This document shows, in pieces, positions 8,179 to 16,427 of a stretch of 64,000 nt of DNA. Position 1 is the stretch's first letter, and every line of letters starts with the position of its first letter. The notes under the pieces were generated by a model, which saw only the letters and a program-made list of their open reading frames with translations, searched no databases and had not been told where the DNA came from. The stretch is from J054 sp963850255. GTDB lineage: Bacteria > Pseudomonadota > Gammaproteobacteria > Steroidobacterales > GCA-2729495. The stretch spans positions 1 to 64,000 of the forward strand of contig CAWKLL010000046.1 of the NCBI GenBank assembly GCA_963850255.1. Reading direction: 5' to 3'. A program made the position numbers and the translations under genes.

Positions 8179-10264
8179 TCAGGCTGACTCGCTGGTCGCC
8201 ACGGGTGCTGCTTCCGCCAGGCTGGCTGCCAGTGCATCCAGCGACTCCAGCGGCGCGCTGCAGCGGGTTCCGCTGCAGACATAGGCCACGGTTGCGGCCC
8301 GCGGGCGGCGTTCGGCCAGGGCGCCGGGCAGATCCTGCTCATCGTCGGCAATGGCAAAGGTCTGTCTGCGCGGTGCATAGTGCCCGTCCAGTTCGCGGCG
8401 CCAGGCCCCGGCACTATCCGCCTGGCCGCGAATGATTACGCTGGTCGGTGGCTGCAGGTATTCCTCCAGCACATGCAACATGCTGGCGTGGCCATGCGGA
8501 AACTCTTCCAGTGCAGGCCAGGCGGCCCGCAGGGTGAGCTCGGCTGCATCAATGTAGCGGGTTTCACCGAGCAAATGACCGAGGCGATTTAGCGCCAGTG
8601 CCGCCACGGCGTTACCCGAGGGCAAGGACTCGTCGGCCATGGGCCGCGCACGATGCATCAGCGCTTCGTGGTGGGCGCCGGTGAAAAAGAAGCCACCCTC
8701 CTCAGGGTCCTGAAATTCCGCCAGCAGCCGGTCCGCCAGCCAGATGGCAAACTGCAGGTGTTCAGTGCTCCAGCGCGCCTGCAGCAGTTCCAGTACCGCA
8801 TCGAGCAAGAATGCATGATCGTCGAGGTAGGCCGGGAAGCGCGCCCGCCCGTCCTTGTAGACGGCCAGCAAGCCATCATCGACGACCAGTTGCTTGCGAA
8901 TGAAGTCCAGTGCATGCGCCGCGGACATGGCCAGGTCGTCGCGCTGCAATGCCCGCGCGGCAACAGCCAGGCCGCGAATCATCAGCGCGTTCCAGCTGGT
9001 GAGGATTTTTTCATCGCGCCCGGGCCAGATGCGACCGTCGCGTGCCGCCAGGAGTTTCGAGCGCGCGCTGGCCAGCAATCGGGCGGCGGCGGAAACATTG
9101 ATGCCGGCCGCCGCGGCTGCATCTTCGGTGCTCTGCATCACGCGCAGGTGCCAATGGCCATCAAAATTGGCCGGTTGATCGAGGCCAAAACGGGCCGCCA
9201 GGATCGCGTATTCGTCGCCTTCCAGCAGTGCGCGTGCCTGCTCCGGGTTCCAGGCGTAAAACTTGCCCTCGACGCCTTCTGAGTCAGCATCCAGGGTGGC
9301 GAAAAACGCACCGTCCGGCGCGCGCAAATCGCGAATCACCCAGTCGGCGGTTTCGGTGGCGACCGCGCGGAAGGTTTCATCCGCGCTGACCAGCCACATC
9401 TGGGCATACAGCGCCAGCAGCGGGCCGTTGTCGTAGAGCATCTTCTCGAAGTGCGGGATGGTCCAGTCGGCATCCACGGCATAGCGACAGAAGCCGCCGC
9501 CGAGTTGATCGTAGATCCCGCCTTCGGCCATTCGCGTCAGCGACAAGGCGACCGCATACAGGCGCCTGGGTATCGGGTTCGGCAGCATGTGCCGAATCGC
9601 GCCAGTGGCGCAGCAGGCGCTCGAGGCTGGTGGTATGCGGGAATTTCGGTGCGCTGCCGAAGCCGCCGTGGCTGGCATCAAACTGTTCCAGGAACCGCTC
9701 GCGCGCCGCCGCCAGGGGCGCCGCCGCAAGGCTTTCGACGCTGGCCGGCGTGCCGGCTTCGAGTTGATCGAAGGCCGCAACCAGCGCCGTCGCCGTGTTC
9801 GCGGATCTCGCTCTGCTGATCGCGAAAATACTCTGCCACCCGCAGTCAGCAGATTCGCCGAATCCCGGCATGCCATGGCGCGGTTGGTCCGGGAAGTAGG
9901 TGCCGCCGAAAAACGGCCGCTGGTCGTCGGGGTGCAGAAACATGGTCAGCGGCCAGCCGCCGGGTCGTCGCGCGATCAGCTGGTGCGCAGTCTGATAGAT
10001 CCGATCAATGTCGGGACGCTCTTCACGGTCGACCTTCACGTTGACGAAATGCTCGTTCATCACGGCCGCAATTTCGGCATTTTCAAAGGATTCATGCGCC
10101 ATCACATGGCACCAGTGGCAGGCTGAGTAGCCGACGGAAAGCAGCATCGGCTTGTTTTCACGGCGGGCTTTTTCCAGCGCCGCCTCGCCCCAGGGATACC
10201 AGTCCACCGGATTGTCGGCGTGCTGCAGCAGATAGGGGCTGGTTTCCTCGCTTAGACGGTTCAT
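8179..10264 (-). CDS. YyaL/DUF255 thioredoxin-domain protein (SSP411 family), frameshifted
   Basis: Start ATG 10264 gives MNRLSEETSPYLLQHADNPV and WYPWGEAALEKARRENKP, the conserved head of the family, followed by a thioredoxin-like site SACHWCHVM and a glucosidase-like (six-hairpin) C-terminal part with MAEGGIYDQLGGGF and FEKMLYDNG. Family length is about 650-700 residues; the locus fits about 695. The frame breaks near 9575 and there is a further, apparently compensating, pair near 9850 and 9795, so at least three indels are present. Role in bacteria is not established. It is divergent from lgt. Confidence 0.85.
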
Positions 10265-10385
10265 GCGCTGACCCGGTGCGTTGCCTGGCGGGTTGGCGAT
10301 GATACACGAGGGCCAGGGCCGGCCCGGTGATAAACTACCGCCGCACGGCGCAGGCGCGCGCTGCAGCGAGCAAAAAGAAGACTCC

Positions 10386-11181
10386 ATGTTCGAATACACA
10401 GGCTTTGATCCCGTCGCCCTGCAGCTTGGGCCCCTGGCCATTCGCTGGTATGGCTTGATGTACCTGGTGGGTTTCGTCGGTGGCTGGTGGCTGGCGCGGG
10501 TGCGCGCGCGCCGGCCGGGCGCAGTTTGCACGCCGGAGCAGGTTGATGACCTGCTGTTCTATGTGGCCCTGGGCGTTATTCTTGGTGGCCGCATCGGCTA
10601 TATGCTGTTCTACGGCTGGGACCAGCTGGTGCAGAATCCGCTCAACCTGCTGCGCATCTGGGAAGGCGGTATGTCTTTTCATGGCGGCTTCCTGGGCGTA
10701 CTGCTGGCGGTCTGGTTGTTCGCCCGCAAACTCGCGGTGCCCTTCTGGGATGTGGTCGACCTGATTGCGCCGGTGGTGCCCATCGGCCTGGGTACCGGGC
10801 GGCTTGGTAATTTCATCAATGGTGAACTCTGGGGCGGGCCGACGGATCTTCCCTGGGCGTTTGTCGTGGACGGTGTTGCGCGCCATCCAAGCCAGCTCTA
10901 TGAGGCATTGCTCGAGGGCCTGGTGTTATTCGTGATCCTCTGGGTGTACTCATCGCGACCGCGACCGACCATGGCGGTCTCCGGCATGTTTGCGCTGGTG
11001 TTACGGCCTGTTTCGCTCGGCGGTGGAATTTGTCCGCCTGCCCGATGCGCATATCGGCTACCTGGCCTTCGACTGGGTCACCATGGGGCATGTACTGACG
11101 CTTCCGCTGATTGGCGGCGGCATCTTATTATTGTGGCTGGCTTATCGGCGCCCGGCAGGTGCCGCGGATACGGCAGGCTAG
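10386..11181 (+). CDS. lgt: Prolipoprotein diacylglyceryl transferase, one frameshift
   Basis: Lgt transfers diacylglycerol from phosphatidylglycerol to the lipobox cysteine of prolipoproteins in the inner membrane. Visible are LAIRWYGLMYLVGF, the HGGFLG motif with the essential histidine, and the signature GRLGNFINGELWG. The frame breaks near 10995 and resumes as YGLFRSAVEFVRLPDAHIGY, ending TAG at 11181; span modulo 3 is 1, so one extra base. Because of the shift the broken frame reads straight on into thyA, giving a spurious fusion. The gene is essential in gammaproteobacteria, so an assembly error is likely. thyA follows by 23 bases, the usual order. Confidence 0.93.
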
Positions 11182-11204
11182 CGAATCAAGGGAGATACTC
11201 GCCC

Positions 11205-11999
11205 GTGCGGCAATACCTGGAATTAATGCAGCGTGCGCGTCGAGAGGGCGCACGCAAGGAAGATCGAACCGGCACCGGCACACTCAGTGTGTTCGGCCAT
11301 CAGATGCGCTTTGATTTGCGCGCCGGGTTTCCGCTGGTCACCACTAAAAAACTGCATCTGCGCTCGATCATTCACGAATTGCTGTGGTTTTTGAACGGCG
11401 ATACCAACATCGCCTATCTGCGTGACAACGGCGTGCGTATCTGGGATGAGTGGGCCGACGAAAATGGTGATCTGGGCCCGGTTTACGGCGCGCAGTGGCG
11501 TTCCTGGCCGACACCTGACGGTCAGCACATCGACCAGATCAGCCAGGTGCTTGACCTGCTCAAGCGCGATCCCGACTCGCGTCGGATCATTGTGAACGCC
11601 TGGAATGTCGGTGAGCTTGATCGCATGGCGCTATCGCCCTGCCATTGCCTGTTCCAGTTTTACGTCGCCGACGGGCATTTGTCCTGCCAGCTGTACCAGC
11701 GCAGCGCCGACATTTTTCTCGGCGTGCCGTTCAACATTGCCTCGTATGCCTTGCTGACGCATATGCTGGCGCAGCAGGCTGACCTCAAAGTTGGCGATTT
11801 CGTCTGGACCGGCGGTGATTGCCATCTCTATCTCAATCACCTGGAACAGGCCGATGAGCAGCTAGAGCGCGAGCCGCTGGGTCTGCCGAGACTTGCCATT
11901 CATCAGCGGCCACCCAGCCTGTTTGACTATGCCTATGAAGACTTTGAGATTCTGGGTTACGAGTCGCACCCGCATATTCGCGCGGCGGTAGCTGTTTGA
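11205..11999 (+). CDS. thyA: Thymidylate synthase
   Basis: GTG start at 11205, with AAGGGAGA just upstream, gives VRQYLELMQRARREG and exactly 264 residues, the same length as the E. coli enzyme. Signatures: DRTGTGTLSVFGHQMRFDL, the catalytic cysteine in LSPCHCLFQFYV, QRSADIFLGVPFNIASYALL and the folate-binding C-terminus. It methylates dUMP to dTMP using methylene-tetrahydrofolate. An apparent fusion to the preceding lgt frame is an artefact of the lgt frameshift. It is convergent with apaH, only 9 bases apart. Confidence 0.96.
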   Translation: MRQYLELMQRARREGARKEDRTGTGTLSVFGHQMRFDLRAGFPLVTTKKLHLRSIIHELLWFLNGDTNIAYLRDNGVRIWDEWADENGDLGPVYGAQWRSWPTPDGQHIDQISQVLDLLKRDPDSRRIIVNAWNVGELDRMALSPCHCLFQFYVADGHLSCQLYQRSADIFLGVPFNIASYALLTHMLAQQADLKVGDFVWTGGDCHLYLNHLEQADEQLEREPLGLPRLAIHQRPPSLFDYAYEDFEILGYESHPHIRAAVAV

Positions 12000-12008
12000 A
12001 GCCAGCCT

Positions 12009-12839
12009 TCAGGCGCCTGGTCGCCGATAGCCAGTGCTGTCTTCGCGAGTCAATTGCAGCGGGCCGTTCAAGCGCGCGGCCGTAAGCGAACCGCCCCAGA
12101 CGCAGCCGGTGTCCAGGCCAAGCAGGTTTTTCCGCTGCAGCAGGCCCAGCGCAGACCAGTGACCGAATACGATACGGACGTCGGCGCAGGCGCGCTCTGG
12201 GACGTCGAACCAGGGCATCAGGCCGGCTGGTGCCGCACTTGGAGCGCCCTTAGCTTTTAAGTCCAGCCGTCCTTTAGCGCTGCACAGCCGCAGGCGCGTC
12301 AATGCGTTGGTAATAAATCGCAAACGATCATGCCCCGCCAGACCTTTTCGCCAGATTTCGGGCGTCTCGCCATACATGGCCTTTAGAAAGCTCGGCGCGG
12401 CTTCGCTCTGCAGGCTGGCTTCGACTTCGCGTGCCAGTTTGATGGTCTGCAGCGGGTCCCACTGCGGTGGAACGCCGGCATGTACCATCAATGTATTCAG
12501 CTCGGGTCGATAATGTGCCAGCGGTCGCCGGCGTAACCAGTCGATCAGTTCCGCGGCGTCCGGCGCCTCCAAGACTTCGCGCAGATTGTCGTCCTTGACG
12601 GGCGCGCCGCCGGTCAGCGCCAGTGCCAGCAGATGCAGGTCGTGATTACCCAGGGTTACCAGCGCGCAGCGTCCCAGCTCCCGCACCAGCCGCAGCACCT
12701 CTAGCGAGCGCGGCCCGCGATTGACCAGGTCGCCGACAAACCAAACTTCATCGCTGCTGGTATCAAGATTCAGGCGTTCCAGCAGCCGCGCCAGCTCGTC
12801 ATAACAACCCTGGACGTCACCGATGGCATAAACGTTCAT
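12009..12839 (-). CDS. apaH: Symmetrical bis(5'-nucleosyl)-tetraphosphatase
   Basis: 276 residues from ATG 12839; the longer upstream frame has no family sequence. The metallophosphatase motifs are GDVQGCYDEL, GDLVNRGP, GNHDLHLL and VHAGVPPQWD, with FGHWSALG near the end. The Q in GDVQG replaces the H of the E. coli protein and is common in other proteobacteria. ApaH splits Ap4A to two ADP and also removes Np4 caps from RNA. It is the last gene of the lptD-surA-pdxA-rsmA-apaG-apaH operon, starting 7 bases after apaG. Confidence 0.95.
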   Translation of the reverse strand: MNVYAIGDVQGCYDELARLLERLNLDTSSDEVWFVGDLVNRGPRSLEVLRLVRELGRCALVTLGNHDLHLLALALTGGAPVKDDNLREVLEAPDAAELIDWLRRRPLAHYRPELNTLMVHAGVPPQWDPLQTIKLAREVEASLQSEAAPSFLKAMYGETPEIWRKGLAGHDRLRFITNALTRLRLCSAKGRLDLKAKGAPSAAPAGLMPWFDVPERACADVRIVFGHWSALGLLQRKNLLGLDTGCVWGGSLTAARLNGPLQLTREDSTGYRRPGA

Positions 12840-12846
12840 GGCCGGA

Positions 12847-13233
12847 TCAGTGCAGAATGCCAGGCATGGCCAGACGGAACAGCGGAATCGCTGCGTTAAA
12901 GTCCTCGCCTTCGGCGCTGACCATACCGTAACTGCCCTGCATGGTTCCGACCGGCGTTTCCAGCACCGCGCCACTGGAGTACCGATGCTTGCCACCTGGC
13001 TGAATGCGCGGCTGTTGACCCACAACGCCGTCGCCGGCGACTTCCTGCACCTTGCCGTTGGCATCGGTAATCAACCAGCGCCGTGTTACCAACTGTGCCG
13101 GCAGGCGACCCTCATTGTGAATGGTGACCGTGTAGGCAAACACGAAGCGATCTCCCGGCGGGTCAGACTGATCTGCCAGGAAAGCCGTGTGAACTTCGAT
13201 GCGAATACTTTCCGCCAAGTTTGTCTGATCCAT
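12847..13233 (-). CDS. apaG: ApaG protein (CorD)
   Basis: 128 residues if started at MDQTNLAESI (13233), close to the 125 of E. coli ApaG; an earlier in-frame ATG at 13269 would overlap rsmA. The ApaG/FBXO3 beta-sandwich is clear: FVFAYTVTIHNEGRLPAQL, RRWLITDANGKVQEV, GEGVVG-like GDGVVGQQP, and SGAVLETPVGTMQGSY. The biochemical role is unsettled. It lies between rsmA and apaH, the conserved order. Confidence 0.95.
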   Translation of the reverse strand: MDQTNLAESIRIEVHTAFLADQSDPPGDRFVFAYTVTIHNEGRLPAQLVTRRWLITDANGKVQEVAGDGVVGQQPRIQPGGKHRYSSGAVLETPVGTMQGSYGMVSAEGEDFNAAIPLFRLAMPGILH

Positions 13234-13252
13234 TAACGGTGATTCTACGCGA

Positions 13253-14047
13253 TCATGCCGGTGCGTCACCGGGATTGGCCGCCCGATAGTTGGCCAGACG
13301 CACGAAGGTGTCGACGTCGAGTGTTTCGGCGCGGCGGCTTGGGTCTACCTCCAGCGCTGTCAGCTGCGCTGCGCTGAACAGGCCGCGCAGGCTGTTGCCG
13401 AGTTGCTTGCGGCGTTGCGAGAAGGCCATGGATACCACCTGGTCGAATAGCTTATGGTCGGTGATGCTGGCCAGGCGGCCGGCCTCGGGCACCAGCCGTA
13501 CAAAACTCGAATGAACCTTGGGCGGCGGTGTAAAAGAGCCCGGACGAATATCGAATAATGACTCGACCCGGCAACGTGCACCCAGGGATACTGTCAGCCG
13601 ACCGTAGTCTCGGCCGCCCGGCTGCGCAGTCATGCGCGTAACGACCTCCTTCTGCAACATCACGTGAACGTCACGGAACAGCTTGCTGCTGGCAAGGATA
13701 TGGAACAACAGCGGGGTAGAAATGTTGTAGGGCAGGTTGCCTGCCAGGCGCAATGGGCCGGGGCCAAGCTGGCTGAAATCAAACTTCAGGGCATCGGCGC
13801 TATGCACCGTCAGCTTTGGGCTGTTTAGAAGCTGAGGCAATGCTGCAGCCAGTTCGCGATCGATCTCGATTACGTCGAGTCGCGCCACGCGCTCCAGCAA
13901 GGGTTGGGTGAGGGCGGCGCGACCGGGCCCGATCTCTACGAAATGCTCATCGGCTTGCGGTGCGATGCCAGCGATAATTTTCGCAATGATGTTCTGATCA
14001 TGTAAGAAATGCTGCCCGAGCGATTTGCGCGGCCGCGCCGGCTTCAT
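13253..14047 (-). CDS. rsmA: 16S rRNA (adenine(1518)-N6/(1519)-N6)-dimethyltransferase
   Basis: 264 residues. KSLGQHFLHDQNII is the conserved N-terminus, VEIGPGRAALTQPLL is the SAM loop, and NLPYNISTPLLFHIL holds the NLPY catalytic motif of N6-adenine dimethylases. It dimethylates A1518 and A1519 of 16S rRNA late in 30S assembly. It starts within the end of pdxA (4-base overlap, ATGA), showing coupling. Confidence 0.96.
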   Translation of the reverse strand: MKPARPRKSLGQHFLHDQNIIAKIIAGIAPQADEHFVEIGPGRAALTQPLLERVARLDVIEIDRELAAALPQLLNSPKLTVHSADALKFDFSQLGPGPLRLAGNLPYNISTPLLFHILASSKLFRDVHVMLQKEVVTRMTAQPGGRDYGRLTVSLGARCRVESLFDIRPGSFTPPPKVHSSFVRLVPEAGRLASITDHKLFDQVVSMAFSQRRKQLGNSLRGLFSAAQLTALEVDPSRRAETLDVDTFVRLANYRAANPGDAPA

Positions 14048-15042
14048 GTGGACTGGGCCTGGCTCATGCTAATGGCGAGATTCACCGCGGCGATAAAACT
14101 CCCCGGGTCGGCTTTGCCGCTACCGGCTAAATCCAGTGCCGTGCCATGGTCGACGGAGGTGCGCAGAATCGGCAAGCCGAGGGTTACGTTGACCGCATTG
14201 CCGAAGCCGCGGTGCTTGAGCACGGGCAGGCCCTGATCGTGATACATGGCTAATACGGCATCGGCGCGGGCCAGCTGTGGCGGAGTAAATGCCGTATCGG
14301 CCGGCAACGGGCCGATAATTTCCAGGCCCTGCTCGCGCAGTTGGGCGCAGGCTGGCTCGATTTGTTCAATTTCCTCTCGGCCGAGGTGGCCGGACTCACC
14401 CGCGTGCGGATTCAGGCCCAGCATCAGAATACGCGGTCGCTGGATGGCGAAATTGCGTTGCAGTCCATCGTGCAGTATCCGGGCCACCTGGCTTACGCGT
14501 GCCTGGGTGATCTGCGCCGGCACATCGCGCAGAGCTAGGTGGGTGGTAACCAGCGCGACGCGCAGCGTATCCGCTACCAGCAGCATCACCGGCAGGGGCG
14601 CTTGAGTATGTTCGGCGAGGAATTCCGTATGTCCCGAGAAGCTGATACCGGCATCGTTGATCACGGCCTTGTGCACCGGTCCCGTCACCATGGCTGAAAA
14701 TTCACCGCTCAGGCAGCCGTCGCAAGCCCGGCTGATGCTATTCAGCACTGCCTGTGAGTTCGCGGGTAATAACTCGCCCGGGCGGCTGGTCCTGGCCAGG
14801 GGCTCGGCTACAACCAGGAGTTGCCCGGCGCGGCTCGGCCGGGCTGCGAGCCTGGGCTGATAGTCGCTGAAGGTGGTCTGTATACCCAGGGCCCGCGCCC
14901 GCGCCGCGAGCATCGCCGGGTCGGCGCAGACCACCAGTTCGGCCGGCCAGTCACGTGTGGCCAGCGCCAGCACCAGGTCCGGGCCGATGCCCGCTGGTTC
15001 GCCGGCGGTCAGGACAATGCGCGGTATAGCTGCTGCTGTCAT
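14044..15042 (-). CDS. pdxA: 4-hydroxythreonine-4-phosphate dehydrogenase
   Basis: 332 residues. ITAGEPAGIGPDL-type start (VLTAGEPAGIGPD), metal-binding histidines in FSGHTEFLAE, NPHAGESGHLGREEI and MYHDQGLPVLKHRGF, and the closing SVDHGTALDLAGSGKADPGS. PdxA oxidises 4-phosphohydroxy-threonine in pyridoxal phosphate synthesis. It sits between surA and rsmA as in E. coli. Confidence 0.96.
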   Translation of the reverse strand: MTAAAIPRIVLTAGEPAGIGPDLVLALATRDWPAELVVCADPAMLAARARALGIQTTFSDYQPRLAARPSRAGQLLVVAEPLARTSRPGELLPANSQAVLNSISRACDGCLSGEFSAMVTGPVHKAVINDAGISFSGHTEFLAEHTQAPLPVMLLVADTLRVALVTTHLALRDVPAQITQARVSQVARILHDGLQRNFAIQRPRILMLGLNPHAGESGHLGREEIEQIEPACAQLREQGLEIIGPLPADTAFTPPQLARADAVLAMYHDQGLPVLKHRGFGNAVNVTLGLPILRTSVDHGTALDLAGSGKADPGSFIAAVNLAISMSQAQST

Positions 15043-15100
15043 CGGCTGGATGCCTCAGGCGGATGCCCCTGGCGCCCGCTTTGGCCTTCGCTCGCTGTCC

Positions 15101-16414
15101 TTAGAGCCGATACTCGACGAAGGCCTGGTCGCGCAGTCGGCGTGCCCATAACTCTGTCTCTTCGCCAAGTTTACTGTTGCGAATCGCTGCCACGGCCTGC
15201 TGCCGCTTAACCTCATCCGTGGTGTCTTCAATGCGTCGGTCCATGACTTCGAGGATATGCCAGCCAAAGGCAGTCCGAAACGGTTCGGTAATCTCACCGA
15301 TGGGGGAAGTTTCGGCCTCGCGGCGAAACTCCGGTGCAAAGACGCCGGGGTTGGACCATCCGAGGTCACCGCCTTCTATCGCAGACCCCGGGTCTTCTGA
15401 CAAAACCTTGGCCACCGCGGCAAAATCGTCGCCGGCGATGATCTGTTCGCGAACCTCGCCGAGTTTCTGCCTCGCCGAGTCCTCATTCAGCACTTCATTG
15501 GTGGTGATGAGGATGTGCCTCACGCGCACCTGGTCTTCCATGATCGGGTCGCCGCCGCGACGATCATCAAGGCGCACCAGGTGAAAGCCGCTGTTGCTTC
15601 TGATCGGATCAGAAACCTGGTTGACCTGTAAGCCCGGCACCACGTCTGCAAAGACTGTAGGCAACTCGTCACCGCGTCGCCAGCCCAGACTGCCGCCATT
15701 CAGGGCCTGTTGCCCGTCGGAGAAAGCCACCGCCAGTTCGCTGAAAGAGTCTCCACGACTGATTTTCTGTTGCAGTTCGGCGATGCGCTGTTCGGCTTTG
15801 TCCACATCGGCACCCGTGGCGGCCGCTGGCAGCGCAATGAGAATTTGCGAAATATTGAATTCCTGGTTGAAAAATTCCCGGCCCTGCTGGCGTTCCAGGT
15901 AGTCATCGAGTTCGCGCGGGGTGACATTGATGCGGGTGATCACATCGCGCTGGCGCAGCTGGTCAATGACAATCTGACGGCGCAGGTCGCTGCGATAGAC
16001 GCCATAGTCGATACCTTCCGATGCCAGCAGTCCGGGCAGGTTGGCCAGTTCGACGTTGTTGCGCTGGGCGACGTCGGCCAGTGCCTGGTTAAGCGTTTCG
16101 TCTGAGACCTGGATACCGATCCTCGCCGCGCGCTGCAATTGAATTTCCTGCACCACCAGGCGTTCGAGAACCTGCGGAATAAGTTGCGGCGCCGGCGGCA
16201 CCGGCGTGCCCTGTGACTGCAATCGCTGCACGATATTCCGTAATTCGGAGTCGAGCTGACTTTTCATCACCACGCCGTCATTGACGATGGCGGCGATGCC
16301 GTCCAGAAGCTGCCCGGAACTGCTCAGCTCACGGGTTTGTGCATGGGCCGCAGAATTACTCAGCAGCGCCATGGCCAGCATCGGCAACAGGCAAATTGGC
16401 TTAAGTGGATTCAT
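15101..16414 (-). CDS. surA: Periplasmic chaperone/peptidyl-prolyl isomerase SurA
   Basis: 437 residues from ATG 16414, which is followed by a good signal peptide (NPLKPICLLPMLAMALL, cut after AHA). The N-terminal SurA domain includes DGIAAIVNDGVVMKSQLD; two parvulin domains follow, at about residues 180-280 (FNISQILIALPA, NGGSLGWRRGDELP) and 290-390 (VRVRHILITTNE, GGDLGWSNPGVFAPEF). SurA escorts outer-membrane barrels, including LptD, across the periplasm. Only 13 bases separate it from lptD. Confidence 0.96.
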   Translation of the reverse strand: MNPLKPICLLPMLAMALLSNSAAHAQTRELSSSGQLLDGIAAIVNDGVVMKSQLDSELRNIVQRLQSQGTPVPPAPQLIPQVLERLVVQEIQLQRAARIGIQVSDETLNQALADVAQRNNVELANLPGLLASEGIDYGVYRSDLRRQIVIDQLRQRDVITRINVTPRELDDYLERQQGREFFNQEFNISQILIALPAAATGADVDKAEQRIAELQQKISRGDSFSELAVAFSDGQQALNGGSLGWRRGDELPTVFADVVPGLQVNQVSDPIRSNSGFHLVRLDDRRGGDPIMEDQVRVRHILITTNEVLNEDSARQKLGEVREQIIAGDDFAAVAKVLSEDPGSAIEGGDLGWSNPGVFAPEFRREAETSPIGEITEPFRTAFGWHILEVMDRRIEDTTDEVKRQQAVAAIRNSKLGEETELWARRLRDQAFVEYRL

Positions 16415-16427
16415 AGATTTGGGGTAT

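Noticed and set aside
10281..11999. A single 572-codon protein joining Lgt and ThyA
   Set aside because: The lgt 3' part reads correctly in another frame to its own stop at 11181 and thyA has its own GTG and ribosome site; the join is caused by one indel.
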